A stretch of 33,191 bases of DNA from an uncultured Novosphingobium sp. Its GTDB lineage: Bacteria; Pseudomonadota; Alphaproteobacteria; Sphingomonadales; Sphingomonadaceae. Position 1 is the first letter of the stretch. Each line of letters starts with the position of its first letter. Location of the stretch: contig CALMJG010000138.1 of assembly GCA_937864195.1 (NCBI GenBank), positions 1-33,191 on the forward strand, given 5' to 3'. Of this stretch, positions 1 through 8,532 are shown piece after piece. A model generated the notes under the pieces. It saw only the letters and a list, made by a program, of their open reading frames with translations. It ran no database searches and was not told the origin of the DNA. The position numbers and the translations under genes were made by a program.

Positions 1-782
1 CGGCCGATGCCGTGCTTGCGGCCCAGATCATTGAGCGCGGTCAGCAGCGCGGCCGGGCTCATCGCCACGCCGTTCAGCGCCACACCGTCACCGCGTTCGA
101 AATCGATTGTGATGTATTCCGGCGCGTCGGGCGCATCCTCCGGGTTCACCGTGCGGCTGTAGACATAGTCCGGGGTTTCTTCCCACGGATCTTCCAGTAC
201 CTTGCCCTCGGACGAGGTGTGCAGCAGGTTCGCGTCGGTGGAGAAGGGGCTTTCGCCACGCTTGTCCTTGGGCACGGGGATCTGGTGCTTTTCGGCCCAG
301 TCGATCAGCGCGGTGCGGCTGGTCAGGTCCCATTCGCGCCACGGGGCGATGACCTTGATGTTGGGATCCAGCGCATAGGCCGACAGTTCGAAGCGGACCT
401 GGTCGTTGCCCTTGCCGGTCGCGCCGTGGGCGACCGCATCGGCGCCGGTTTCGTGCGCGATCTCGACCAGCCGCTTGGAAATCAGCGGGCGGGCGATCGA
501 GGTGCCGAGCAGATAGTCGCCTTCATAGCGGGCATTGGCGCGCATCATCGGGAAGACGAAGTCGCGCACGAATTCCTCGCGCAGGTCGTCGATATAGATG
601 TTTTCGTCCGGCAGGCCCATCAGGCGCGCCTTGGCGCGAGCCGGTTCCAGTTCTTCGCCCTGGCCGAGGTCGGCGGTGAAGGTCACCACCTCGCAGTTAT
701 AGGTCACCTGGAGCCACTTGAGGATGACCGAGGTATCGAGGCCGCCGGAATAGGCGAGGACGACTTTCTTGATGTCGGACAT
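1..782 (-). CDS. argG: argininosuccinate synthase, N-terminal part (cut by window edge)
   Basis: Ligates citrulline and aspartate, using ATP, to argininosuccinate, the penultimate step of arginine synthesis in the cytoplasm. The reverse strand reads [19 protein letters not shown] from an ATG at 782; AYSGGLDTS is the ATP-pyrophosphatase P-loop of this family. Further in, [12 protein letters not shown] and [13 protein letters not shown] are the conserved citrulline/aspartate-binding segments. About 260 codons are present before the window ends; the short form of the family is about 400 residues, so roughly the C-terminal third is missing. The region upstream of the start (783-883) separates it from the next gene on the same strand. 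Identity is secure from the motifs. Confidence 0.97.
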   Translation of the reverse strand, partial: MSDIKKVVLAYSGGLDTSVILKWLQVTYNCEVVTFTADLGQGEELEPARAKARLMGLPDENIYIDDLREEFVRDFVFPMMRANARYEGDYLLGTSIARPLISKRLVEIAHETGADAVAHGATGKGNDQVRFELSAYALDPNIKVIAPWREWDLTSRTALIDWAEKHQIPVPKDKRGESPFSTDANLLHTSSEGKVLEDPWEETPDYVYSRTVNPEDAPDAPEYITIDFERGDGVALNGVAMSPAALLTALNDLGRKHGIG

Positions 783-883
783 GGTCAAAGGCTCCCGGGA
801 ATCGCGCCGAAAATCAGGTTGGGGGCCGGTAACAGGGGGGAGGCCGCCACGCAATTGTTTCAGGCCATCCGGCCTCGGGCTGG

Positions 884-2476
884 TCAGAACCTGTAGCCGA
901 ACGCGGCGAACACGCCCTGGCGCGCATAGCCATCGCTGCCCCGATCGATCACTTCGTCCAAGAAGCGCAGCTGGTAGTCCGAATTGCTGAGCCGGACCTG
1001 CGCGGCAAGGGTGAAATGCACCGATTGGTTGGCAAGGCGGCGCTGGAGGGGCTGGGACAGGTCCAGTTCCAGCTTGGCCCGGTGGCTCTTGTCGCGCAGG
1101 GTGAAGTCACTCGCCAGCCCGCCGAAGCTCTGCGCATCCCGGCCCAGGTCCAGCTTGAGCCGCGCCCCGCTGGCGAAGGTCCGGCTGACGGAGGCGCTGT
1201 AATAGAGCGTGCTGTCATCGTCTCCGTTCGCCGCGCGCGTTTTCAGCGAGAGCAGGTCCAGTCCGATCCGCCAGCCGCCCAGTTTGACGTTGTGGTTGAT
1301 CATCAGCTGGCTGGACTTCTCGATGCCAATGCCCAGCGGGTCGGCCAGCCGGTCGCGGCTGTAATCGACCATCGTGTCGCCCAGCGGCGTGGTCCACAGG
1401 GCAAAGGCGCCCAGGCTCTTGCGGTGAGTCACCGGGCGCAGCGCGCTCCCGGGGCGCAGGGTCTCGCGCTGGCCGGCGGTCAGGGTAACCTGCTTGGGCA
1501 GCAGGGTGGCCAGCCCCCGGTCCTGCATGGCGAGCAGCGGAGCGAGCGAATAGAAGTCGAAATCGAGCGACAGGCTGGTTCCGCCGGTTTGCGACAGGCT
1601 GGTGGGATAGCTGTCCTGGGGCAAGGTGCGGCCTTGCCGCTTTACCAGCGAGAGGGCGATCCCGCCGTAGCCGAGCGAAACGGAGCGGGTGCTGTTGCGG
1701 GAAACGATGGTGCGGGTGCCGGCAAGGGCGGCGCGCAGGCGAAATTTGCCCAGGTCAAGCCGGGACGAAAGGCGCTCGGAATCGCCGTCTCCCGCCAGCA
1801 GGGTGCCGATTCCGTAGATGCTGTCGGTGCGGAAATCGTCGCTGCTGCGCGATATCGCCCCGTCGATCTTCCAGCGCACGCCAGGCCGGTCGAGCGCGGT
1901 CAGTTCGAAGCCGTGGAGCTGGGAAAAGCCGGATTCCTCGCGCGGGCGGCCAGGCTGGTCGGCGCTTTTGGCAGGGCCGCGCTCATGAGTGCGGCTCCAG
2001 CCGAGGTCGCTGGTGAGGCGCAGGCGGCCGCCCAGCAGGCGCGCTTCGCTGCCCATGGTCAGCAATGTACCCTCGCGGAAGCTGGCGCTGGAGCGGCGCA
2101 ATTGCTGGTCGAGCGACAGCGCGGCATCGTTGCCGCGGGCAAAGCCGAACTTCACCGTCAGCTCGCCGTTCGGCAGGTCCACCCGGCGGCCGAGGTTGAG
2201 CCCGATCGAGTTGGCGGCGAAGGGGCAGGGGCGCCAACCGGACAGGCCGGAAGCAGCCGGTGAAGCAATGCCGCATTCGGGCGCGGTCCGGACCACCGGA
2301 TCGGCAACGAGGCGCTCCGGCGCGGGCAGCGCCTTCTCCTCCGGCAGCACGGGTGCGGACGGGTTGAGCCGGTCCTGCGCGCTCGCGGCGCCGGACGCCA
2401 TCAGCAGGCCGCACGCAACCATGCCGAGGAACGTCCTCAGCCAGCCGCGCGGCAATGGTTCATGCTTTGCAGCCAT
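884..2476 (-). CDS. secreted or outer-membrane protein of unknown family (C-terminal Phe)
   Basis: A 530-residue protein whose N-terminus has a positively charged start, the hydrophobic stretch [17 protein letters not shown] and a likely signal-peptidase site after ASA. The C-terminus ends [10 protein letters not shown]: an alternating aromatic strand with a terminal phenylalanine, the usual signal for insertion by the BAM complex. Long runs of alternating polar and apolar residues (for example [21 protein letters not shown]-like strands) fit a beta-barrel. I do not recognise the family, and transport or surface function is not shown. The start is uncertain: ATG at 2476 has a poor ribosome site, while the ATG at residue 19 (2422) follows GAGGA and gives a more usual signal peptide. 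The next gene upstream on this strand ends 73 bases away across a strong hairpin. Confidence 0.75.
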   Translation of the reverse strand: MAAKHEPLPRGWLRTFLGMVACGLLMASGAASAQDRLNPSAPVLPEEKALPAPERLVADPVVRTAPECGIASPAASGLSGWRPCPFAANSIGLNLGRRVDLPNGELTVKFGFARGNDAALSLDQQLRRSSASFREGTLLTMGSEARLLGGRLRLTSDLGWSRTHERGPAKSADQPGRPREESGFSQLHGFELTALDRPGVRWKIDGAISRSSDDFRTDSIYGIGTLLAGDGDSERLSSRLDLGKFRLRAALAGTRTIVSRNSTRSVSLGYGGIALSLVKRQGRTLPQDSYPTSLSQTGGTSLSLDFDFYSLAPLLAMQDRGLATLLPKQVTLTAGQRETLRPGSALRPVTHRKSLGAFALWTTPLGDTMVDYSRDRLADPLGIGIEKSSQLMINHNVKLGGWRIGLDLLSLKTRAANGDDDSTLYYSASVSRTFASGARLKLDLGRDAQSFGGLASDFTLRDKSHRAKLELDLSQPLQRRLANQSVHFTLAAQVRLSNSDYQLRFLDEVIDRGSDGYARQGVFAAFGYRF

Positions 2477-2500
2477 GGCGGCAACACGCCTGCGCCCGGA

Positions 2501-2534
2501 TGCCCGGCGCGGCGGGGGAATGGCGCGCCGGGCA
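2501..2534 (-). terminator. terminator-like hairpin between two secreted-protein genes
   Basis: A perfect 11-base inverted repeat, TGCCCGGCGCG at 2501-2511 and CGCGCCGGGCA at 2524-2534, with a 12-base loop. It sits 16 bases after the stop of the small secreted protein (2550) and before the start of the 530-residue protein. There is no run of T after it, so it may be a weak terminator, an attenuator or an mRNA-stabilising end. Confidence 0.45.
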
Positions 2535-2549
2535 CGGGCGGTCAGGCCC

Positions 2550-2927
2550 TCAGTTGCTGCACTTCAGGTTCGACGAATAGGCGCCGGACGGCGAGATCAC
2601 CTCGGTTCCGGTGCAGGGCATGCCGGCCACGACGTAGCCGACGATTTCCGTCTTCACCGCCGAATCCGGCGCGGTCTGGCCGGGCTGGAGGGTGCCCTTG
2701 TCCTGGTAGAAGTAGAAGGCATAGGAACCGTCGCGGTTGCGCTTGGTCACGGTGTGCCATTCGCAGGCCGGATCGGCCACATAGGGATCGGTTTCGCTGG
2801 CGCGGACGATGCAATAGGTGCCGCTGTCGGTGCTTGCGGCGTTGATCGGCTTGTCGGGAGCGGCGCTGGCCATTGAAACGGGCGCAACGAGAGCGATGCT
2901 GGCCAAAGCCAGGACGAGCTTGTTCAT
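2550..2927 (-). CDS. small secreted protein with four cysteines, unknown function
   Basis: A 125-residue protein with a clean Sec signal peptide (MNKLVLALASIALVAPVSMA, cleavage near ASAA). The mature part is about 100 residues and carries exactly four cysteines (in YCIV, ACEW, PCTG and KCSN), all after the signal peptide, so two disulfides in the periplasm are likely. The sequence is rich in aromatic and polar residues (GSYAFYFYQDKG) and has no membrane segment. I do not recognise a family. It lies alone, with 159 bases to the cfa gene upstream and a hairpin downstream. The start is the only ATG giving a signal peptide. Confidence 0.8.
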   Translation of the reverse strand: MNKLVLALASIALVAPVSMASAAPDKPINAASTDSGTYCIVRASETDPYVADPACEWHTVTKRNRDGSYAFYFYQDKGTLQPGQTAPDSAVKTEIVGYVVAGMPCTGTEVISPSGAYSSNLKCSN

Positions 2928-3086
2928 GGGTAATCCGTTCGCAGGTGTTCAGAGTGCAAATCGACCGTGCGACCTTGTCGGTGCGACCGTGATTTTCACC
3001 GACTCTGCTGATCGGATAAGGAGGGAGGCTGATCCTTCGTTCATCCGATGTCAACCAAACAGGTTACCATGGTTACTTAGCGTCAA

Positions 3087-4355
3087 TCATGCCGGTGCCG
3101 CTGCCTGCTGCGCCAGGTGCCAGACCGGTTCCGGCTCGGCGGCGGAGAGGCGCGCAACCTCCTGGCCGATATAGTCGCGCGTCATCGGCAGCGCATCGCG
3201 GCGCTTGACCGACTGCATGTGGAAGTTGACCAGCGCCGCGCTGCGAAAGCCCTGTTCCGCGCCGACCAGGTAGAACTGCCACATCCGGAACATCCGCGCA
3301 TCGTACAGCGCGGTGATTTCCGCCTCGTGCTGGCAGGCGCGGCGATACCATTCCTGCAGGGTGTGGGCGTAGTGATAGCGCAGCACCTCCGCATCGCCGA
3401 TTTCCCACCCGGTCCGCTCCAGCGAGGCGCACAACTCGCTCAGAGAGGGCAGGTAGTGGCCGGGGAAGATATAGGTGCGCGACCACTTGTCGGTCGGTCC
3501 CGGCGGCGCGGCGCGGCCGATGGTGTGGGTCAGCATGATCCCGTCATCGGCCAGCAGCGAGTGCGTCTTGGCGAAATATTCGTCGTAATGGCGCGAGCCG
3601 AGGTGCTCGATCATGCCGACCGAGGAGATCCGGTCGAACTGGCCCTCGACGTCGCGGTAGTCGATCAGCTGGAATTTCACCTTGTCGGCCACGCCTGCGG
3701 CCTCCGCGCGTTCGTTGGCGAACTTGACCTGATCGGGAGCCAGGCTGACGCCAAGCACCTCGCAGCCGTAGTGCTTGTTGAAGAACAGCCCGAGCCCGCC
3801 CCAGCCGCAGCCGATGTCCAGCACCCGCATCCCCGGTCCCAGCCGCAGCTTGGCCGCGACCAGCGCCTTCTTGTCGATCTGGGCGCGTTCCAGACTGTTT
3901 GCCGGATCGCGGTAATAGCCCATCGAGTATTGCCGGTCCTCATCGAGGAACAGCTCGTAGAACTGGCGGGTCAGGCCGTAATGGTGGACCGCGTTCTTGG
4001 ACGAGGCCGCCCGGTCGTTCATCTGGTCGAGCCGCGAACCCATCCGGTCGAGCCAGCGCTTGAGCTTGCTGGGAGGATTGAGCCCGCCCTTGCGGTTGGC
4101 CTGGCCCATCAGGAACAGGATCATGTCGCGGATGTCGTGCGGCGGCTCCACCACCATCCGCCCGTCCATATAGGCCTCGCCCGCGCCCATCCGGGGGTCC
4201 TTGGCGACGTGGAGCGCGGCGCCCTTGTCGGTGAAGCGGACCACGATCGGCTCGGCGGTCATGTCGCCGTAGTCGTAGGCGGTTCCATCGTGGTCGATCA
4301 CCCGCAGCCGGCCCTCGCGGACCAGCGGCCTGAGCATCTTGTCTAGCAGCCACAT
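3087..4355 (-). CDS. cfa: cyclopropane-fatty-acyl-phospholipid synthase
   Basis: Transfers a methylene group from S-adenosylmethionine to the double bond of unsaturated acyl chains in membrane phospholipids, forming cyclopropane fatty acids, usually in stationary phase or under acid stress. The 422-residue protein has an N-terminal CFAS-specific region (about 1-130, with GEAYMDGRMVV) and a Rossmann SAM domain with VLDIGCGWGGLGLFF at about 178-192. YSMGYYRD, FDRISSVGMIEHLG and TIGRAAPPGPTDKW are typical family blocks. Length fits the family. No good ribosome site precedes the ATG at 4355, but no better start is seen. It is divergent from the S46 peptidase with 144 bases between the starts. Confidence 0.95.
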   Translation of the reverse strand: MWLLDKMLRPLVREGRLRVIDHDGTAYDYGDMTAEPIVVRFTDKGAALHVAKDPRMGAGEAYMDGRMVVEPPHDIRDMILFLMGQANRKGGLNPPSKLKRWLDRMGSRLDQMNDRAASSKNAVHHYGLTRQFYELFLDEDRQYSMGYYRDPANSLERAQIDKKALVAAKLRLGPGMRVLDIGCGWGGLGLFFNKHYGCEVLGVSLAPDQVKFANERAEAAGVADKVKFQLIDYRDVEGQFDRISSVGMIEHLGSRHYDEYFAKTHSLLADDGIMLTHTIGRAAPPGPTDKWSRTYIFPGHYLPSLSELCASLERTGWEIGDAEVLRYHYAHTLQEWYRRACQHEAEITALYDARMFRMWQFYLVGAEQGFRSAALVNFHMQSVKRRDALPMTRDYIGQEVARLSAAEPEPVWHLAQQAAAPA

Positions 4356-4499
4356 ACGGACAGACTATGCCAATCCGGGGCACTGGCAAGGGCAAATGAG
4401 GCCGCACATGGTCCGGCGGCCACTTGCCAAGCCGCACCGCCCCGGCGCATGGATGCGCCATGGCCCGAGGGCCGTTCAATTATCCGGAGTTTCTTCCCG

Positions 4500-6569
4500 A
4501 TGCGTTTGCGTACCATGCTTCTGGCCGGCGCCGTTGCCGCCGCGCCGCTTGCCGCTACCTCTGCCCGTGCCGACGAAGGCATGTGGACCTTCGACCAGTT
4601 CCCCGCCGAGAAAATGCGGGGGGATTACGGCTGGGCTCCCGACCAGCAGTGGCTGGACCGCACCCGCGCCGCCGCCGTGCGGCTGACCGGGGGCTGCTCG
4701 GCCAGTTTCGTGTCGGACATGGGGCTGATCCTCACCAACCACCACTGCGTCGCCTCGTGCCTGCAGGACCTGTCGACGGGTGAGAACGACCTGCTCACCA
4801 AGGGCTTCCGCCCCGGCACCCGTGAAGAGGAACTGAAATGCCCCGGCCAGCAGGCCGAAGTGGTCACCGCGATTTCCGACGTGACCGCCGACGTGAAGGC
4901 CGCCATCGGCACTCTGACCGGCGCCGATCTCGTCAAGGCGCGCGACGCCCGCATTGCCGAGATCGAAAAGGCCGGCTGCACCGACCTTGCCACCACGCGC
5001 TGCCAGGTGGTCACGCTGTATGGCGGCGGGCAGTACAAGCTCTACACCTACCGCAAGTACAGCGACGTGCGCATCGCCTGGGCGCCGGAAGACCGCGCCG
5101 CGACCTTTGGCGGCGATCCCGACAACTTCAACTTCCCGCGCTATTCGCTCGATGCCTCGTTCCTGCGCGCCTATGAAAACGGCAAGCCGGTGAAGCCCGC
5201 CGCGTTCCTGAAGTGGAACCCGCGCGCGCCGCAGGCGGGCGAGGCGACTTTCGTGGTCGGCAACCCTGGCTCCACCTCGCGCCTGTTCACTGGCGCGCAG
5301 CTTGCCTTCGAGCGCGAGGTTGCCCTGCCGGTGACGCTCGCCACCATGTCCGAACTGCGCGGCCGTTTCCTGCGTGCCATCGAGGAAAGCCCCGAACGCC
5401 GCCGCGAAGGGCAGGACGAGCTGAACGGGATCGAGAACAGCCTGAAGGTCTACATCGGCCGGACGAAGGCGCTGAACGACCCGGCCTTCACCGGCAAGCT
5501 CGCCGCCGCCGAGGCCGAACTCAAGGCAAAGAGCGCCGGAAACGCCGCGATCGGCGATCCCTGGGCGCAGGTGGAAGGCGCGATGACCGCGCGCCGCAAG
5601 CTCTACCTGTCGCAGCGCTTCGTCCGCCCGACCAGCGACCTTTATGGCTGGGCGCTGACCCTGGTGCGCGGCGCTGCCGAGCGCGGCAAGGCCAATGGCG
5701 AGCGCCTGCCGGGTTACACCGATTCCGCCCTGCCGCTGACCGAGAAGCGCCTGCTGGATGCCAAGCCGGTGACGCCATGGGTGGACGAGCTGTACCTGTC
5801 GTGGAGCCTGTCGAAGGCGCGCGAATACCTGGGCGCGGATGATGCCGATACCCGCCTGCTGCTGGGCAAGGAATCGCCCGAGGGGCTGGCCCGGCGGCTG
5901 GTTTCCGGCAGCAAGCTGGCCGATCCGGCGGTGCGCAAGGCGCTGTGGGAAGGCGGCCAGGCGGCAATCGATGCCTCGACCGATCCGATGATCGTCTATG
6001 CCCGCCAGCTCGACGCGCGCGACCGCGAACTGACCAAGGCCAACAATGCCGAAGTCGTCGCCCCGCTGACCAGCGCGGCGGCCAAGCTGGCCGACGCGCG
6101 CTTCGCCGCTTATGGCTCGGGCGTCTATCCGGACGCCACGTTCACCCTGCGCATCAGCTACGGCAAGGTCGCGGGCTGGACCGAGCGCGGCGCACAGGTC
6201 GCCCCCGTAACCACGCTGGGCGGCACCTATGCGCGGGCGACCGGAGCCGATCCGTTCGACTTGGCCCCGGCCTTCGCCGCGAATGAGGCCAAGGTCGACA
6301 AGGCGGTGGTCTATGACTTTGTCACCACCAACGACATCATCGGCGGCAATTCCGGCTCGCCGGTGCTGGACAAGGACGGCGCGGTGATCGGCGCGGCCTT
6401 CGATGGCAACATTCACTCGCTGGGCGGCAACTACGGCTATGAACCGCAGGTCAACCGCACCGTCGCGGTCAGCGCCGCTGCCGTGCAAGAAGCGATGCGC
6501 AGCATCTATCCCTCGCCCGCGCTGATGGCGGAACTGGCTGGCAAGAAGGCGAAGAAGGCGCGGAAGTAA
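4500..6569 (+). CDS. S46 family dipeptidyl peptidase, DPP7-like
   Basis: A periplasmic serine exopeptidase of 689 residues that would release dipeptides from oligopeptide N-termini. The start at 4500 gives a signal peptide (MRLRTMLLAGAVAAAPLAAT, cleavage near ARA-DEG); an upstream in-frame ATG at 4449 would bury it. The mature N-terminus GMWTFDQFPAEK is typical of S46. Chymotrypsin-like catalytic motifs are visible: TNHHC with His81/His82 and GGNSGSP with Ser618. Eighteen residues after Ser618 the chain reads FDGN; the glycine at 636 is at the position that, as I recall, is Arg in the acidic-specific DPP11 and Gly in DPP7. A preference for hydrophobic P1 residues is therefore inferred. The lysine-rich C-terminus (KKAKKARK) is unusual for a secreted enzyme. 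Confidence 0.93.
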   Translation: MRLRTMLLAGAVAAAPLAATSARADEGMWTFDQFPAEKMRGDYGWAPDQQWLDRTRAAAVRLTGGCSASFVSDMGLILTNHHCVASCLQDLSTGENDLLTKGFRPGTREEELKCPGQQAEVVTAISDVTADVKAAIGTLTGADLVKARDARIAEIEKAGCTDLATTRCQVVTLYGGGQYKLYTYRKYSDVRIAWAPEDRAATFGGDPDNFNFPRYSLDASFLRAYENGKPVKPAAFLKWNPRAPQAGEATFVVGNPGSTSRLFTGAQLAFEREVALPVTLATMSELRGRFLRAIEESPERRREGQDELNGIENSLKVYIGRTKALNDPAFTGKLAAAEAELKAKSAGNAAIGDPWAQVEGAMTARRKLYLSQRFVRPTSDLYGWALTLVRGAAERGKANGERLPGYTDSALPLTEKRLLDAKPVTPWVDELYLSWSLSKAREYLGADDADTRLLLGKESPEGLARRLVSGSKLADPAVRKALWEGGQAAIDASTDPMIVYARQLDARDRELTKANNAEVVAPLTSAAAKLADARFAAYGSGVYPDATFTLRISYGKVAGWTERGAQVAPVTTLGGTYARATGADPFDLAPAFAANEAKVDKAVVYDFVTTNDIIGGNSGSPVLDKDGAVIGAAFDGNIHSLGGNYGYEPQVNRTVAVSAAAVQEAMRSIYPSPALMAELAGKKAKKARK

Positions 6570-6584
6570 GCCGCGCCGCAAACC

Positions 6585-6603
6585 CCCTCCCCGGCGGGGA
6601 GGG
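6585..6603. repeat. GC-rich palindrome, gene-end type
   Basis: CCCTCCCCG and CGGGGAGGG are perfect 9-base arms around one G, 15 bases after the stop of the S46 peptidase. A related palindrome lies at 6661-6682. No T run follows, so transcription termination is possible but not shown. Confidence 0.6.
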
Positions 6604-6660
6604 CTTGGGGAGGGGGCTTGGCGCCAGCGCTGAACACCAGCGTCGTACACCCCCACCCGA

Positions 6661-6682
6661 CCCTCCCCCTCAAGGGGGAGGG
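6661..6682. repeat. GC-rich palindrome, second member
   Basis: Perfect 10-base arms CCCTCCCCCT and AGGGGGAGGG with a CA loop. It shares the CCCTCCCC core with 6585-6603 and with the palindrome at 32954-32975 at the other end of the window, so it looks like one of a dispersed family. Confidence 0.65.
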
Positions 6683-6700
6683 CTTGCTGGTCCAGTTCCC

Positions 6701-6784
6701 CGTCATTGCGAGGCGTGTAGCGACGAAGCAATCCAGAGGCGGCACAAACCGCTCCTGGATTGCTTCACTCCGTTCGCAATGACG
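6701..6784. repeat. 84-bp palindromic intergenic repeat (CGTCATTGCGAG type)
   Basis: Begins CGTCATTGCGAG and ends CGCAATGACG. An inner pair, GAAGCAATCCAG and CTGGATTGCTTC, pairs perfectly, so the whole unit can fold into a long interrupted hairpin. It carries no coding sequence. I know this sequence type as a dispersed intergenic repeat in several proteobacterial genomes; the copy number here cannot be seen. Confidence 0.75.
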
Positions 6785-6830
6785 AAGGGGAGTGGCAAGG
6801 GGCGGGCGCCATAGGGTATCGCCAATCCCT

Positions 6831-6902
6831 CTCCGTTCGTGTCGAGCGAAGTCGAGACACGGCCAGCGCACACGTGTCTCGACAGGCTCGACACGAACGG
6901 AG
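6831..6902. repeat. 72-bp inverted repeat (CGTGTCGAG type), full copy
   Basis: Outer arms CTCCGTTCGTGTCGAG (6831-6846) and CTCGACACGAACGGAG (6887-6902) are perfect 16-base complements, and GTCGAGACAC / GTGTCTCGAC form an inner pair. It lies just past the stop of the transporter gene at 6923 and could end its transcript. A second, shortened copy is at 8533-8599. Confidence 0.75.
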
Positions 6903-6922
6903 GTTGGTTCAGGTAAGCGGCC

Positions 6923-7501
6923 TCAGCCCAGCCAGCCCATGATCTCACCCAGCTGCCAGGCGCCCAGCACGAAGAACAGCAGCGCGGCGATCGAGCGGGT
7001 GGCCTTCATCGACACGCGCTGGGTGATCGCCTCGCCCAGGAACACCGCCGGACCGTTCGCCAGCATCATGCCCAGCGTGGTTCCCGCCGCGACGACCAGC
7101 ACGCTCTGGTAATGGGCGCCCAGTGCGATGGTGGCGACCTGGGTCTTGTCGCCCATCTCGACGATGAAGAAGCTGATCAGCGTGGTCAGGAAGGCCCCGC
7201 CGCGGTGGCGCACGGTGTCCTCGTCGTCGTCCAGCTTGTCGGGCACCAGGGTCCAGGCGGCCATGGCGATGAAGCCCAGCGCCACGGCGACGCGGAACCA
7301 GTGGGATTCGAGCAGCCCGGCCACTTCCTTGCCGACCAGCGCGGCCAGCGCGTGGTTGAGCAGGGTGGCGACGAGAATCCCAGCCAGGATCTGCCAGTGT
7401 GCGCCGCGCATCCGCGCCGCCAGCAGAATCGCCAGCAGCATGGTCTTGTCGCCGATTTCGGCCAGCGCGACGACCGCCGTGGAGGAAAGGAAGGCTTCCA
7501 T
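6923..7501 (-). CDS. GDT1/TMEM165 (UPF0016) family membrane transporter, probable Mn2+ exporter
   Basis: A 192-residue inner-membrane protein with the two family signature motifs: AEIGDKTMLLA (Glu15-Gly-Asp-Lys-Thr) in the first helix and VEMGDKTQVATIA in the second half. The two halves are internal repeats, each of about three membrane segments, joined by an acidic loop (DKLDDDEDTVRH). Family members export Mn2+ (or exchange Ca2+/Mn2+ for protons), for example MneA of Vibrio. The start at 7501 is chosen because GGAG lies 8 bases upstream and because the open frame above it runs through a riboswitch. The upstream yybP-ykoY element supports a role in relieving manganese excess. It is the last gene before a block of repeats. 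Confidence 0.92.
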   Translation of the reverse strand: MEAFLSSTAVVALAEIGDKTMLLAILLAARMRGAHWQILAGILVATLLNHALAALVGKEVAGLLESHWFRVAVALGFIAMAAWTLVPDKLDDDEDTVRHRGGAFLTTLISFFIVEMGDKTQVATIALGAHYQSVLVVAAGTTLGMMLANGPAVFLGEAITQRVSMKATRSIAALLFFVLGAWQLGEIMGWLG

Positions 7502-7514
7502 GAAATGTACTCCG

Positions 7515-7558
7515 GGCCGGGTGGAGACTCGCAACAGCACCGCGCCTTCCACCCGGCC
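7515..7558 (-). promoter_or_regulatory. hairpin next to the ribosome site, candidate riboswitch expression platform
   Basis: Perfect 11-base arms (GGCCGGGTGGA at 7515-7525, TCCACCCGGCC at 7548-7558 on the plus strand) with a 22-base loop. In the transcript the hairpin ends one base before the GGAG ribosome site (7510-7513) of the transporter gene. It lies between the aptamer and the start codon, so it could switch translation, or termination despite lacking a T run. The mechanism is inferred from position. Confidence 0.5.
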
Positions 7559-7580
7559 AGGTGAAAGCATGGTGCCATTG

Positions 7581-7690
7581 GTCTCGCCCGAACGGTTCCC
7601 CGTCCTCCGCGCGCCATGACCTCTCGGCCAAGTATGTTGACGCTGCGGGACCGCGCGTGGCGGCTGGCTACTCCCCAGATGACGCTGGCC
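7581..7690 (-). ncRNA. yybP-ykoY manganese riboswitch aptamer
   Basis: The reverse strand carries the hallmark blocks of this aptamer in order: GGGGAGTAGCC (7676-7666), GTCAACATACT (7641-7631), then GGCCGAGAGGTC, and GGGCGAGAC near the 3' end (7589-7581). The first two blocks form the docked loops that bind Mn2+ in known structures. It lies 80 bases upstream of a GDT1-family gene, a usual partner of this riboswitch. Mn2+ is expected to turn the gene on. Outer limits are approximate. Confidence 0.9.
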
Positions 7691-7724
7691 GGGTAGCCGC
7701 TTCGCCGCGCGCTGGCAAGCCTGC

Positions 7725-8477
7725 CTATTCGCGGGCGAGGTAGAGCACGTCGCGCGGCTGGGCCAGCAGGTGCTGGCCGGAATCGATGTAGAGCGTCTCG
7801 CCGCTCGCCAGCCAGCCATCCGCCAGGAACAGCGCGGCGTCGGCCAGTTCCTGCGGATCGGTCAGGCGCTGAAGCAGGTTCATCCGTCCGCTCAGCTCAT
7901 GCTCCTCGTCGCGCTGGTCGTGGCTGGGCAGCATCGCGCCGGGGGCGAGGCCGTAGACGCGGTCCTCCGCGCGGGCCTGCGCCATGGCCAGCATCGGCAC
8001 GGTCGCGGCGAAGGCGTGCTTGGCCATGGTGTAGGAGAAGAAATCGGGATTGGGGTTGAGCAGCTTCTGGTCGAGGAACTGGATCACCCGCCGCCCGCCC
8101 GTGCCGCGCGCGCTGGCCAGGAACGCCTGGGCCATGCGGGTCGGGGTTTCGGCGTTGACGGTGATCGCCTCGGCAAACACGTCCGGCTCGATCGCCTCGG
8201 CGGTGTCGGGGCGGAACACGGCGGCGCAGTTGACCAGCACCCGCCAGTCATCCAGCCGCGCGGCAAGCCTCGCGATCATGGCCAGCGCCGCCGCGCCATC
8301 GGTGAGGTCACAGGTTACGACTTCGGCGCTGGGCAGGCTGGCGGCCAATTCGTCCGCCGCGCCGGTGGAGTGGTGGACATGGATCACCACGTGCCAGCCC
8401 GCCGCGCCGAAGGTTCTGGCGAGCACCGCGCCGATGCGGCGGGCGGCTCCGGTGATGAGTACGGCGGGACGGGTCAT
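7725..8477 (-). CDS. SDR oxidoreductase, pteridine-reductase (FolM/PTR1) like
   Basis: A 250-residue NAD(P)H-dependent short-chain dehydrogenase. VLITGAARRIGAVLA near the N-terminus is the dinucleotide-binding motif in the TGxxxRxG form with Arg-Arg, seen in NADPH-dependent pteridine and dihydrofolate reductases; HVHHS follows the second strand. VNCAAVF replaces the usual NNAG. The catalytic YxxxK is YTMAK, but the preceding serine position reads QFLDQK, as in PTR1-type enzymes. The C-terminal GETLYIDSGQHL is family-typical. Reduction of a pterin or folate is inferred, not proven. Start 8477 is chosen because the codons upstream add only a short Pro/Arg tail. It lies upstream of the Mn riboswitch on the same strand, so the riboswitch promoter may lie in its 3' end. 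Confidence 0.85.
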   Translation of the reverse strand: MTRPAVLITGAARRIGAVLARTFGAAGWHVVIHVHHSTGAADELAASLPSAEVVTCDLTDGAAALAMIARLAARLDDWRVLVNCAAVFRPDTAEAIEPDVFAEAITVNAETPTRMAQAFLASARGTGGRRVIQFLDQKLLNPNPDFFSYTMAKHAFAATVPMLAMAQARAEDRVYGLAPGAMLPSHDQRDEEHELSGRMNLLQRLTDPQELADAALFLADGWLASGETLYIDSGQHLLAQPRDVLYLARE

Positions 8478-8532
8478 GCCCCAGCCTGTGCGGGGCAAGG
8501 GGCGCGGCGTCAAGGATATGGCGGGTCAACTG

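Noticed and set aside
4476-6731. 751-codon open frame on the minus strand opposite the S46 peptidase
   Set aside because: Antisense shadow of a GC-rich gene; no domain motif, and its composition (Arg, Gly, Gln, His rich) is typical of out-of-frame reading.
7502-7819. N-terminal extension of the GDT1-family protein
   Set aside because: It would be read through the riboswitch and into the SDR gene; the start at 7501 has its own ribosome site.
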